A stretch of 63,834 bases of DNA from an uncultured Collinsella sp. (lineage in GTDB: Bacteria; Actinomycetota; Coriobacteriia; Coriobacteriales; Coriobacteriaceae): positions 1-63,834 of the forward strand of contig CABQAK010000006.1 of assembly GCA_902462065.1 (NCBI GenBank), written 5' to 3'. Below are positions 51,738 to 59,908 of this stretch, piece by piece; position 1 is the stretch's first letter; the number at the start of each line of letters is the position of its first letter. Both the position numbers and the translations under genes were made by a program. The notes under the pieces are model-generated. The model made no database searches, had not been told where the DNA came from, and was given only the letters and a program-made list of their open reading frames with translations.

Positions 51738-52394
51738 CTATTTACCACCTTTCATAGCCGGAATTCGGCCAACAACGGGAATACCCAGGAGCTCTTCTGC
51801 CTCTTCGGCACCGCGGATGCGGGTATTGAGCATGTCTGCCAAAACGACATAGGCAACTGCGATAAAGATACCGGCGAGGAACGCGACGGCAATATACAGC
51901 GTGCGCTTGGGGCCGCTGGGGGCTTCGGGGGTCTTAGCCTCGTCGATAACGTTGATGCTCTGGGCAGCGCCGACGTTCTGAGCGACCGTACTCACCGAGC
52001 TGGCAATGGCCTTTGCGACCTCAGCCGTCTCCTTGGCATCGGTGCCGGTAACCGAAAGCGTAATGACACGCGTGGTGGTCTCGGAGGAAACAGACACCTT
52101 GTAGTCATCCAAATCGGTGAGGCCCAGTTCTTTGGCGGCGCCGCTCTTAACGCTATCGCTATCCAGCAGCGTGGCGATATCGTTGGAAAGCATCTGGCTC
52201 GCCGAGAGATCGTTGTAGCTCATCTGACCGCTATCGTCGGTCTTGGCGAGAATGTACATGCTCGTCGTCGCGGTATAGGTGTTGTCCATCGCAACGAAGG
52301 ACACGATGCCCATGGCGATCGCGCAGACCACCGGAAGGGTGATGACCAGCTTGAGGTGCTTCTTCAGCAGCTGGAACAGTTCGAGAAGGGTCAT
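51738..52394 (-). CDS. cpsC: CpsC/Wzz-type chain-length regulator and kinase activator
   Basis: 218 residues. Two membrane spans (about 16-36 and 165-187) flank an outside domain, as in Wzz/CpsC; the second is preceded by the Pro-rich DEAKTPEAPSGPKRTL. The cytoplasmic tail (RIRGAEEAEELLGIPVVGRIP) contacts the CpsD kinase. First gene of the cpsC-cpsD-cpsB unit. AAAGG precedes ATG 52394. Confidence 0.92.
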   Translation of the reverse strand: MTLLELFQLLKKHLKLVITLPVVCAIAMGIVSFVAMDNTYTATTSMYILAKTDDSGQMSYNDLSASQMLSNDIATLLDSDSVKSGAAKELGLTDLDDYKVSVSSETTTRVITLSVTGTDAKETAEVAKAIASSVSTVAQNVGAAQSINVIDEAKTPEAPSGPKRTLYIAVAFLAGIFIAVAYVVLADMLNTRIRGAEEAEELLGIPVVGRIPAMKGGK

Positions 52395-52529
52395 GCAGCT
52401 TGCCTTTCATTTCCCCAGTTCGGATTGACAAAACTGTCCGTATGTTATCGCATCTTTTTACCGAGACCAAACTCTATACATAAGAAACAGGCTCTCCTGT
52501 AAAAATGTCGGAAGCAATCGTAAAATTGC

Positions 52530-52565
52530 GCAACAACGCCGCACCCGAAAGTCAAATGCGGCGTC
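52530..52565 (-). terminator. Terminator of the phoR-like gene
   Basis: Eight-bp perfect stem ACGCCGCA/TGCGGCGT (52536-52543 with 52557-52564), 13-base loop, followed on the minus strand by a TTG-rich tail. Confidence 0.65.
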
Positions 52566-52589
52566 TACATCATTATCTATGTTGTATCG

Positions 52590-54014
52590 CTATGCGAATG
52601 GCTCGTCCTGCTGTATGGGAAACGCCACCGTAATGGTGGTTCCCACGCCCAACTCGCTCGATAGATCGAGCGTGGCGTGATGATACAGGGCCGCATGCTT
52701 GACAATGGCAAGCCCCAGGCCGGTTCCGCCGCGTGCCTTGGACCTACTCTTGTCCACGCGATAGAACCGCTCAAATACCTTGCCCTGTTCTTCAGGCGCG
52801 ATACCGATTCCCGTGTCGGCGACAGCGAGGAACGGATGGCCTTTGTCGTTGGTGCCGCACTGCAGCGTAACCGTACCGCCGGGCCGATTGTAGCGGATGG
52901 CGTTGCTTGCCAGATTATAGATGAGCTCGTCGACCAAGCGCGACACGCCTTCGATGACCACAGGCTTGGTCTCATGACTTATCGTCACATTCACCTGACG
53001 GGCGACCTGTTCAAGACGCTGCTCAACCGCGTAGATCGCACGCGAGAGCTCAATAGGCTCCGTGGACCCAATGGGCACTGCCTCGCCTTCAGTTGCACGC
53101 TCGGCCTCGTCCAAGTTAGACAGCGTAAGGATGTCGTTGACAAGCGCTGCCAAGCGGCCCGCCTCACGATAGATGCGACCGCCAAAGTTGCGCAGGTCGT
53201 CCTCGCCCTCGACCATGCCATTTGCGATGAGCTCGGCATAGCCCGAAATCGCCGTAAGCGGCGTCTTGAGCTCATGGGTGATATTCGCCGTGAACTCGCG
53301 GCGCATACGGTCGTTGTCCGCTAGCACCGCCATTTGGCGCTTGAGTTCCTGGCGCTGCGACTCGATGCGCTCAAGCATGGGGACCATCTCGGCATAGGCG
53401 TGCTCATAGCTACGGCGTGGGTGATCCAAATCCACCTCTTGCAACGGCGCGATGATGGCACGGGACTCACGGCGCGCCATAAAAAACGAGAGTACTGCAC
53501 CCGCTGCTGCGATAAGCAGCATCGGCGCCAGCATCGACAGCAAAATCGCCGCAACGCCAGGCTGGGCCTGCGCCAAGCGAACGACCTGGCCGTTATCAAG
53601 GGTGACGGCGCGATACAGCATAATCTCGTCGAGTGTAGAGCTTGCGCGCTCCGCGGAACCCGAACCACTCTCAAAGGCCTCGATGACCTCGGGGCGATCG
53701 CCATGGTTGGGCAGTGTGGAAGGCGACGCCTCGTTGTCGTAGGCAACAGATCCGTCCTTATTGATCAGCGTGATACGAAGATCCTCGCGATCGAGGCTTC
53801 GCAAGAACGGAATGGGCTCCTGCTGCTCGTCGAGGGCGGCAGCAATGAGCTCGGTTTCCTGCGCCAGATTGGCACTCGTGGCATCCGCCAAAGTGTTTTG
53901 CACAAAGAACGCACCCAGCACCGTAAACGCCACGATAACCGCCATGGCGCAGACAAAGATCGTCACAAAAACGCGGTGCGACAGCGTATGTTTTCCCTGG
54001 GGGGCGAAGACCAC
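52590..54014 (-). CDS. phoR: PhoR-like sensor histidine kinase
   Basis: 474 residues from GTG 54014 (GGAGGAG upstream). Two membrane spans (about 15-37 and 160-182) flank a 120-residue outside sensor; then the dimerisation helix with the phosphoacceptor His in ITHELKTPL, and the ATPase domain (NLASNAIRYN, VADTGIGIAPE, GGTGLGLAIVK). It starts three bases after the PhoB-like gene and lies near pstB, so phosphate sensing is the likely task; no PAS domain is obvious. Confidence 0.88.
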   Translation of the reverse strand: MVFAPQGKHTLSHRVFVTIFVCAMAVIVAFTVLGAFFVQNTLADATSANLAQETELIAAALDEQQEPIPFLRSLDREDLRITLINKDGSVAYDNEASPSTLPNHGDRPEVIEAFESGSGSAERASSTLDEIMLYRAVTLDNGQVVRLAQAQPGVAAILLSMLAPMLLIAAAGAVLSFFMARRESRAIIAPLQEVDLDHPRRSYEHAYAEMVPMLERIESQRQELKRQMAVLADNDRMRREFTANITHELKTPLTAISGYAELIANGMVEGEDDLRNFGGRIYREAGRLAALVNDILTLSNLDEAERATEGEAVPIGSTEPIELSRAIYAVEQRLEQVARQVNVTISHETKPVVIEGVSRLVDELIYNLASNAIRYNRPGGTVTLQCGTNDKGHPFLAVADTGIGIAPEEQGKVFERFYRVDKSRSKARGGTGLGLAIVKHAALYHHATLDLSSELGVGTTITVAFPIQQDEPFA

Positions 54015-54017
54015 GGG

Positions 54018-54746
54018 TTACTCCTCCGATGCGGTGGCCGCGGTGTCGTCGCCTTCGGCACCATCACCGGCAGAAGGCTCGGCCAGGCGATAACCCACGC
54101 CGCGCACGGTCTCGATGGCGCTGGCATGCTCGCCCAGTTTTTGGCGAAGCGTCTGCACGTGCACGTCAACGGTGCGCGAACCGCCGTCGAAGTCCCAGCC
54201 CCACACGCTCTGCAGCAACGACTCGCGGGTAAAGACCACGCCGGGCTTGCGCATGAGGTACTCGAGCAGGTCGAACTCGCGCAGGGTGAGCTTAAGCGGC
54301 TCGCCGGCAACGGTCACCTCGCGATGGCTAGGCGAAAGCACGATGTCGCCCACGCTGAGCACATCGCTCGCCTGCTTGACCATGCCGCCGCGACGCAGCA
54401 GTGCGCGGCAGCGGCTCGCAAGCTCCATGAGCGAAAACGGCTTAGTCAGGTAATCGTCGGCACCGCCATCGAGCGCCATCACCTTGTCGAGTTCGGTGTC
54501 TTTGGCGGTAAGCATCATGATGGGCACCGTCGCCGTCAGGCGATCGGCACGCAGGCGACGCATAATCGCCAAGCCATCGGTGTCGGGCAGCATGATATCG
54601 AGCAGCACAGCATCGGGCACCCGTCGCGCCACGGCAGCTTTAAACTCGCCATCACACGAAAAGCCCTCGGCCTCGATTCCCTGCTTGCGCAGCGCGTAGA
54701 CTGTCAAATCCCTGATGTTGTCATCGTCCTCGACGTAATAGATCAT
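54018..54746 (-). CDS. phoB: PhoB-like response regulator
   Basis: 242 residues. Receiver (1-115) with acidic pair EDDD, phosphorylated Asp in AVLLDIMLPD and Lys in YLTKPF; OmpR winged helix (130-225) with LTLREFDLLEYLM, RTVDVHVQTLRQKLG and VRGVGYRL. An acidic tail of 15 residues (AEGDDTAATASEE) follows. It pairs with the kinase downstream and follows pstB by 65 bases. Confidence 0.88.
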   Translation of the reverse strand: MIYYVEDDDNIRDLTVYALRKQGIEAEGFSCDGEFKAAVARRVPDAVLLDIMLPDTDGLAIMRRLRADRLTATVPIMMLTAKDTELDKVMALDGGADDYLTKPFSLMELASRCRALLRRGGMVKQASDVLSVGDIVLSPSHREVTVAGEPLKLTLREFDLLEYLMRKPGVVFTRESLLQSVWGWDFDGGSRTVDVHVQTLRQKLGEHASAIETVRGVGYRLAEPSAGDGAEGDDTAATASEE

Positions 54747-54810
54747 GTTGAACCCCTTTGCGGCCGATATGACCGCATCTTAACCCTAAAGGCACCTGTA
54801 AAAGACAGCG

Positions 54811-55686
54811 TCAGCCAAAACGCCCCGTCAAATAATCCGCGGTGCGCGGATCGGACGGATTCTTAAAGAGTTGCGCGGTGGGCGCGTGCTCCACCAGCTC
54901 ACCCAGCAAAAAGAACGCAACCGAATCGGAAATACGCGCGGCCTGCTGCATGTTGTGCGTCACGACCACCAGCGTGCAGGTCTCCTTGAGCTCGCAGGCC
55001 AGCTGCTCCACCACCAACGTCGACACAGGGTCGAGTGCCGAAGTCGGCTCGTCCATCAGCAGAATGTCGGGCTGCACGGCAAGTGCGCGGGCGATGCACA
55101 GGCGCTGCTGCTGTCCACCCGAAAGACCCAGGCCCGACTCTTTGAGCTTGTCCTTGACCTCGTCCCACAGGGCAGCGCGACGCAGGGAGTCCTCGACCAG
55201 CTCATCGAGCACGGCGCGGTCGCGCACACCCATACCGCGAGGACCGTAGGCGACGTTGTCGTAGATGCTCATGGGAAATGGGTTGGGGCGTTGGAACACC
55301 ATGCCCACGCGCTGGCGCAAACGGCAGATGTCGCAATCGCCCAGGATATCTTGACCATCGAGCGCAATCTTGCCCTCGATGCGGCAATCCTTGATGCCGT
55401 CGTTCATGCGGTTAAAGCAGCGCAGCAACGTGGACTTTCCGCAGCCCGAAGGCCCGATGAACGAGGTGATCTGCTTGTCGCGGATCTTGATATTCACGTC
55501 CTTGAGCGCATGGTGGTCGCCATAGAACAGGTCGAGGCCCTCGACGTCGATGCGCGTCGGCGAGGCGGCAAGATCCTCTGCCGTGGGGCGAGTCGCATCC
55601 CCAACCTCGCGCTCATGCGCGGCCTCGGCCTGCGCTTCCATGAGTTCTTCAAGCTCCGTGGGCTCCACAGCCGCAGCAGCCGTCAT
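54811..55686 (-). CDS. pstB: Phosphate ABC transporter ATPase PstB
   Basis: 291 residues from ATG 55686 (GGAGG eight bases upstream). Walker A GPSGCGKST, the PstB-specific loop FNRMNDGIKDCRIEG, Q-loop FQRPNPFPMSIYDNVAYGPR, signature LSGGQQQR, Walker B ILLMDEPTSALDP and VVVTHNMQQAARISD. An extra 50-residue acidic N-terminus precedes the ABC domain. It powers high-affinity phosphate import. pstS, pstC, pstA and phoU are not adjacent, so here pstB stands alone between two regulatory pairs. Confidence 0.93.
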   Translation of the reverse strand: MTAAAAVEPTELEELMEAQAEAAHEREVGDATRPTAEDLAASPTRIDVEGLDLFYGDHHALKDVNIKIRDKQITSFIGPSGCGKSTLLRCFNRMNDGIKDCRIEGKIALDGQDILGDCDICRLRQRVGMVFQRPNPFPMSIYDNVAYGPRGMGVRDRAVLDELVEDSLRRAALWDEVKDKLKESGLGLSGGQQQRLCIARALAVQPDILLMDEPTSALDPVSTLVVEQLACELKETCTLVVVTHNMQQAARISDSVAFFLLGELVEHAPTAQLFKNPSDPRTADYLTGRFG

Positions 55687-55789
55687 ACCGCACACCTCCA
55701 TATCGATATCAATTCAGCAGTATCGATAGTAGGAATCGCGGCTCATACGCACGTGAGCACATTGTCAAGTGTTTGTAAGGGCACGCTAG

Positions 55790-57028
55790 CTATGCGGCGG
55801 GCAGCTCGATGGTGAATATCGTGTGTTCGGGCGTCGATTCACATGCAACGGTACCGCCGTGTGCCGCGATGATCTCCTTGGCAATAGCAAGGCCCAAACC
55901 GGCACCACCGCGATTGGTCGCACGCGCCGCATCCAGGCGATAGAACTTCTCAAAGATCACCTTGAGCTTAGCCGCAGGGATAGGATCGCCCTGATTGATA
56001 AAGCGCACGCGCACGCCGCCATCGTCTTGGCGCCTGGCCTCAATCGTGATAGTCGAGCCCTCATAGCTATAGGCGACGGCGTTTTTCATGATGTTGTTAA
56101 ACACGCGGGCCATCTTATCGCCATCCACGAGCACCGTCAGGTCCTCGCGAATATCAACCTGGGCTTCCTTATGTTGCTCGTTGAGGATGGGATAGAACTC
56201 GTCAGCCACCTGAGCCAGCAGCAACCCCAGATCAACATAGCCGCGCGTGAGCACGATATCGTGGAAGTCAAAGCGCGTGATATCGAAGAACTCTTCGATG
56301 AGTGCATCGAGCCGGTGCGCCTTGTCGAGCGCCACGCCCGTAAAGTGCGCACGTTGCTCAACCGGCAGCTCAGGAGCCTCTTGCAGCAGCGAAAGATAGC
56401 CCACCACACTGGCAAGCGGGGTGCGTAGGTCATGTGCCAAGTACGTGACCAGATCGTCCTTGCGATGAGACTCGTCACGCAAGGCCTGTTGCACCTTGCG
56501 CTCGCGATCGCGCACACGGTTGAGTGCGCCCTCGACCTCCAGGAAGTCGCCGTCGATGTTGTCCCAGGTGTCGGGGTGATCGATCAGGCGATCTTGAATA
56601 CGAGCGGCCAGCACACAATCGGCATGCTGCTCGCCCTGCTCATAGCCCTGGTAGTACAGGGCGCGGCCGCAAAAGAACAGCACGCACACGGCAAGCGCCA
56701 GCACAAAGCCAAGCATGTTGAATACAAAGCCGGCATCGAACAGCACCGGCCCTTCGATGCCGCCGAGTGCCATGGCGCCAATCGCCAACGTCATGGCCCA
56801 CGCGGTACCGCCAATCACCACGCAGCGGCGTACGATTTCAAATCGATCGATCAGCAAAAAGCCGACAAGCAGCACCGCCAAGATTCCAGCGATGTTATCG
56901 ATGCCAATCAGCAGCAGGCTCAGCAAAAAGAGCAGCACCGTTGCAAGCGCGCGGTTGTCGACGACCGACCTCACGTATTCAAAGAGTCGATTGGGCACCT
57001 CGAATGCCTGCCTATCGTCTTTTGTCAT
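55790..57028 (-). CDS. VanS-like sensor histidine kinase
   Basis: 412 residues from ATG 57028 (GGGGAA upstream; GTG two codons earlier also possible). Four closely packed membrane segments (about 28-130) with very short outside loops, then the phosphoacceptor His in LAHDLRTPLASVVGYLSLL and an ATPase domain (NNIMKNAVAYSYEGS, NQGDPIP, GGAGLGLAIAKEI). The kinase core is that of the VanS/resistance-type group. It follows the VanR-like regulator by 16 bases, and a D-Ala-D-Ala carboxypeptidase is divergent, suggesting cell-wall stress sensing. Confidence 0.87.
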   Translation of the reverse strand: MTKDDRQAFEVPNRLFEYVRSVVDNRALATVLLFLLSLLLIGIDNIAGILAVLLVGFLLIDRFEIVRRCVVIGGTAWAMTLAIGAMALGGIEGPVLFDAGFVFNMLGFVLALAVCVLFFCGRALYYQGYEQGEQHADCVLAARIQDRLIDHPDTWDNIDGDFLEVEGALNRVRDRERKVQQALRDESHRKDDLVTYLAHDLRTPLASVVGYLSLLQEAPELPVEQRAHFTGVALDKAHRLDALIEEFFDITRFDFHDIVLTRGYVDLGLLLAQVADEFYPILNEQHKEAQVDIREDLTVLVDGDKMARVFNNIMKNAVAYSYEGSTITIEARRQDDGGVRVRFINQGDPIPAAKLKVIFEKFYRLDAARATNRGGAGLGLAIAKEIIAAHGGTVACESTPEHTIFTIELPAA

Positions 57029-57044
57029 ATCCACTTCCCCACCA

Positions 57045-57749
57045 TCAAAGGCGTTGTTCGATTATGTAGCCGACGCCCCAGACGTTTTTGATAAAGCGCG
57101 GCTTTTGAGCGTCGTCACCGATCTTTTCGCGCAGGTGGCGAATGTGCACCATCACCGTATTGTTGGAGCCGGGCATAAAATCCTCGTTCCATACCGCGCG
57201 GAACAGATCCTCCACGGCCACCACACTGCCGCGATGCTCGGCCAGATACAGCAAGATGGAATACTCGATGGGCGTGAGGCGCACCGGCGCACCGTCCACC
57301 ATTACGGAACGAGCATCGCGGTTGATCTCCAGGCCGTCGAGCTGGATGGTCGGCGACTCGGCCACCTGCGCGCGGCTACCGTAGCTGGTGTAGCGGCGAA
57401 GCTGAGCATGCACGCGCGCGATGAGCTCAAGCGGACGGAACGGCTTAACCACGTAATCGTCCGCGCCAAGCGAAAGGCCCTCGATCTTATCTTGCTGGGC
57501 ATCGCGCGCCGTCAGCATGATCACGGGATAGGTATGGCTGGAACGGATCGTACGCAGCAACTCAAGCCCATCGATATCGGGCAGCATGACATCCAGCAGC
57601 GCCAGATCGAACTCCTGCTCCAAGATTGCCTTGGCAGCGTCGGCCCCGCTATAGGCGACCTGTACATCAAAGCCTTCTTTTGTAAGGTAGATACCAACCA
57701 AGTCGGCGATGGCCTTTTCGTCATCAACTACCAAAATGCGCTCGTTCAT
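57045..57749 (-). CDS. VanR-like response regulator
   Basis: 234 residues. Complete receiver: DDEKAI, phosphorylated Asp in DLALLDVMLPD, Lys in YVVKPF. OmpR winged helix with LTPIEYSILLYLAEH, NEDFMPGSNNTVMVHIRHLREKIG split over the recognition region, and WGVGYIIEQ. NTVMVHIRxLREKI is typical of VanR. GAGGAG precedes ATG 57749. Probably controls the divergent carboxypeptidase gene (inference). Confidence 0.88.
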   Translation of the reverse strand: MNERILVVDDEKAIADLVGIYLTKEGFDVQVAYSGADAAKAILEQEFDLALLDVMLPDIDGLELLRTIRSSHTYPVIMLTARDAQQDKIEGLSLGADDYVVKPFRPLELIARVHAQLRRYTSYGSRAQVAESPTIQLDGLEINRDARSVMVDGAPVRLTPIEYSILLYLAEHRGSVVAVEDLFRAVWNEDFMPGSNNTVMVHIRHLREKIGDDAQKPRFIKNVWGVGYIIEQRL

Positions 57750-57947
57750 GCGTGCTCCTCTCGCGCTCCATTATGCCCGAGGGGGGCGCATGCCACACAC
57801 AACAAGCGTGGGTAATTAAGTCGGCCTTAAGCACCCTTGTGCCCGTTCGGGCGCGGATGTGGGCCACGCACGCACGCGATGATCGCCGACACCGGCAAAC
57901 GATATACTCTAGTTCCAGAAGAGACCATCCCGTCGAAAGCGAAATCT

Positions 57948-59288
57948 GTGAAGTCCCTCACCTCTTTTGCAAAGCGCTCAGCCCAGCTTGCCGCCGGCTT
58001 TGTCTGCGCTATCGCCCTTGCCGCTGGCGTGCCCACCGTCGCCGGCGCCCAAGTGCTCACGACCGACAATGTCTGCGGCAAAACCGCCGATGCGCGCGGC
58101 ATCACGGCCGATAATCTGCCCGATATCGATGCGACCAATGCGCTCGTCATGGGCAAAGACGGCACCGTCTACTATGGGCGCGGCGCCGATGAGCAGGTCA
58201 AAATCGCCTCGATCACCAAGGTCATGACCGCAATCCTAACCGTCGAGAATTGCAAGATGGACGAGAAGGTCACGGTGAGCAACGCCGCAGCCACCGTGGG
58301 TAATTCGACCGCTGGCTTGCTCGAAGGCGACAAGCTTACCGTGGAGCAGGCGCTGCGCGGCCTGATGATTCCCTCGGGCAACGACGCCGCCATCGTGCTC
58401 GCCGAATATGTGGGCAAGAAGATCGACCCTAAGACCAAAGACGCCGAGGCCACATTTGTGAAGGCCATGAACGAGCGCGCTAAGAAGCTCGGCTGCACCG
58501 GTACGCTTTTTGAAAACCCGCATGGCCTGGACTTTGATGAGTGGGCTGGCGATATGTACTCAACCGCACACGACGTAGCGCTGATGATGCAGGAGGCCAT
58601 GAAAAACGACACGATCCGCGAGGTCGTAGCGAGCGAGGATTCCTGGATCGAGGTCACGGGCGCCGACGGCACCGACCATTCGCATTCCATGGACACGCAC
58701 AACGTTTTGCTCGGTCAGGACGGAAACATTGGCGGCAAGACCGGCACCACCGACGACGCGGGCTATTGCTTTACGAGCGCCTACAACCGCGACGGCGACG
58801 AGGTCTACACCGTTATTTTGAACTCCACCACCAACGGTCAGCGCTTTACCGATACGGCGACCCTTGCCAACTGGTACTACGGTCACAAGGTGACGGTCGC
58901 AATTGCCAATACACAGGAGAAGACCGCCAACGGCAACCCGCTTATGGCGCGCATCGGTCAAACCGACTGGACGGATAAGACGATCGATGCCACGCTCGCC
59001 GACCCCGCCGCACAGGCAACAGTGTTCTCACTCGCCGGCGAAGTGACCGAAAAGGTTAGCTACGATGACCTTTCGGGCACGGTGCATGTTGGCGATAAGG
59101 TGGGCAGCGTTACGCTTAAGCAGGACGGCACCAAGATTGCCGTCATGGACCTGGTTGCCGACGAGGAAGGAACGGGGCCCAATCCCATTGAGTGGCTCCT
59201 TGTAAAACTCGACCGCCTGGGCCGCCGCATCGACAACCGCCCGCTTACGGCAGAAAGCGAGACTGTAGCCAAGGCACCCGAGGTGTAA
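57948..59288 (+). CDS. dacA: D-Ala-D-Ala carboxypeptidase (S11 family, PBP5-like)
   Basis: About 446 residues from GTG 57948, which begins a good signal peptide (KSLTSFAKRSAQLAAGFVC, cleavage near AGA). TATACT at 57903-57908 is a likely -10 box, putting the upstream ATG 57879 outside the transcript. Active-site motifs: SITK, SGN (PSGNDAA) and KTG (GGKTGTT). The enzyme trims D-Ala from peptidoglycan stem peptides outside the membrane. The C-terminal domain has a basic helix near the end (WLLVKLDRLGRRI) that may bind the membrane. VanRS-like genes are divergent. Confidence 0.92.
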   Translation: MKSLTSFAKRSAQLAAGFVCAIALAAGVPTVAGAQVLTTDNVCGKTADARGITADNLPDIDATNALVMGKDGTVYYGRGADEQVKIASITKVMTAILTVENCKMDEKVTVSNAAATVGNSTAGLLEGDKLTVEQALRGLMIPSGNDAAIVLAEYVGKKIDPKTKDAEATFVKAMNERAKKLGCTGTLFENPHGLDFDEWAGDMYSTAHDVALMMQEAMKNDTIREVVASEDSWIEVTGADGTDHSHSMDTHNVLLGQDGNIGGKTGTTDDAGYCFTSAYNRDGDEVYTVILNSTTNGQRFTDTATLANWYYGHKVTVAIANTQEKTANGNPLMARIGQTDWTDKTIDATLADPAAQATVFSLAGEVTEKVSYDDLSGTVHVGDKVGSVTLKQDGTKIAVMDLVADEEGTGPNPIEWLLVKLDRLGRRIDNRPLTAESETVAKAPEV

Positions 59289-59377
59289 GGTCGAAGAACA
59301 ATACGCTCGCTGAAAGGAGGTGTCCGAAAGGATGCCTTCTTTTTTGAGGGTTCGAATCCCCAGCGCCCTTTCTCGAT

Positions 59378-59626
59378 AAAAAAAGGGCCCCAAATGGGAC
59401 CCTTCTTCAAATTCATACTGGCGGAGAGCTGGGGATGTCCGGGCATGCTGCGCATGCCCTCCGGCTTCAAAGCCTGGCGGCTTTTCGCCCACGGGCTACA
59501 AACGCTTTCGCGTTTGCTTAACGCCCGTGCCCTCTCGGGTTCGAATCCCCAGCTAACGTGGTTCAACTAAAAAAGGGCCCCTTTCGGAACCCTTCTTCAA
59601 ATTCATACTGGCGGAGAGCTGGGGAT
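59378..59626 (-). repeat. tRNA-Ser 3'-end duplication with structured insert
   Basis: The 38 bases at 59399-59436 recur exactly at 59589-59626, 190 bases apart; they contain the last 18 bases of tRNA-Ser plus its downstream flank. AAAAGGGCCC also recurs at the same distance. Between them, 59437-59544 holds three or four hairpins (for example GGGCATGC/GCATGCCC and CAAACGC/GCGTTTG), and an inverted T-arm sequence (TTCGAATCCCCAGC) at 59540-59553. A second such T-arm piece is at 59350-59364. No gene. Confidence 0.7.
59569..59596 (-). terminator. tRNA-Ser terminator
   Basis: Stem AAGGGTTCC...GGGGCCCTT with a GAAA-type loop followed by TTTTTT on the minus strand, 12 bases past the tRNA 3' end. A similar terminator lies at 59378-59406 behind the duplicated tRNA end. 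Confidence 0.7.
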
Positions 59627-59699
59627 TCGAACCCCAGATGCCCTTTTGGGGCATACTCGCTTAGCAGGCGAGCACCTTCGGCCTCTCGGTCAGCTCTCC
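59609..59699 (-). tRNA. tRNA-Ser (anticodon GCT)
   Basis: 91 bases including an encoded CCA. Seven-bp acceptor GGAGAGC/GCTCTCC, anticodon stem CTCGC/GCGAG with loop CTGCTAA, a long variable arm (TGCCC...GGGCA) typical of type II tRNA-Ser, and T-arm CTGGGGTTCGAATCCCCAG. Confidence 0.95.
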
Positions 59700-59804
59700 G
59701 TAACAGCCGTTCTATAGTAACCAAACAGTCGAGGATGGGCAAGGGGAATTTTGAGGCGTTTCCTCTTTTACCTCTCTTTTACCAGTAAACGTCTCAGTCA
59801 ATCA

Positions 59805-59859
59805 TCTCAACCTGTAACATCTGCAGGCCGTAATCCCCTCCAGATGTTACAGATTGAGA
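59805..59859. repeat. 19-bp inverted repeat after the second AAA+ ATPase
   Basis: 59805-59823 pairs with 59841-59859 at 18 of 19 positions. It lies 50 bases past the ATPase stop and may end its transcript, although no strong T run follows. Confidence 0.6.
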
Positions 59860-59908
59860 CAAAGATACAAGGACGGCCCCAGCGACAGCGCGGACAGCCC
59901 ATTCTTTA

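Noticed and set aside
59424..59553. Selenocysteine-tRNA-like fold (8-bp outer stem, CTTCAAA loop)
   Set aside because: The T-arm and acceptor 3' strand would have to use the same bases, and no D-arm or discriminator fits; better explained as inverted pieces of the adjacent tRNA-Ser.
59028..59566. Minus-strand open frames with GFEP/SNPR-like peptides around the tRNA-Ser
   Set aside because: They run through tRNA fragments, hairpins and the 3' end of the carboxypeptidase gene; typical spurious translations of tRNA-linked repeats.
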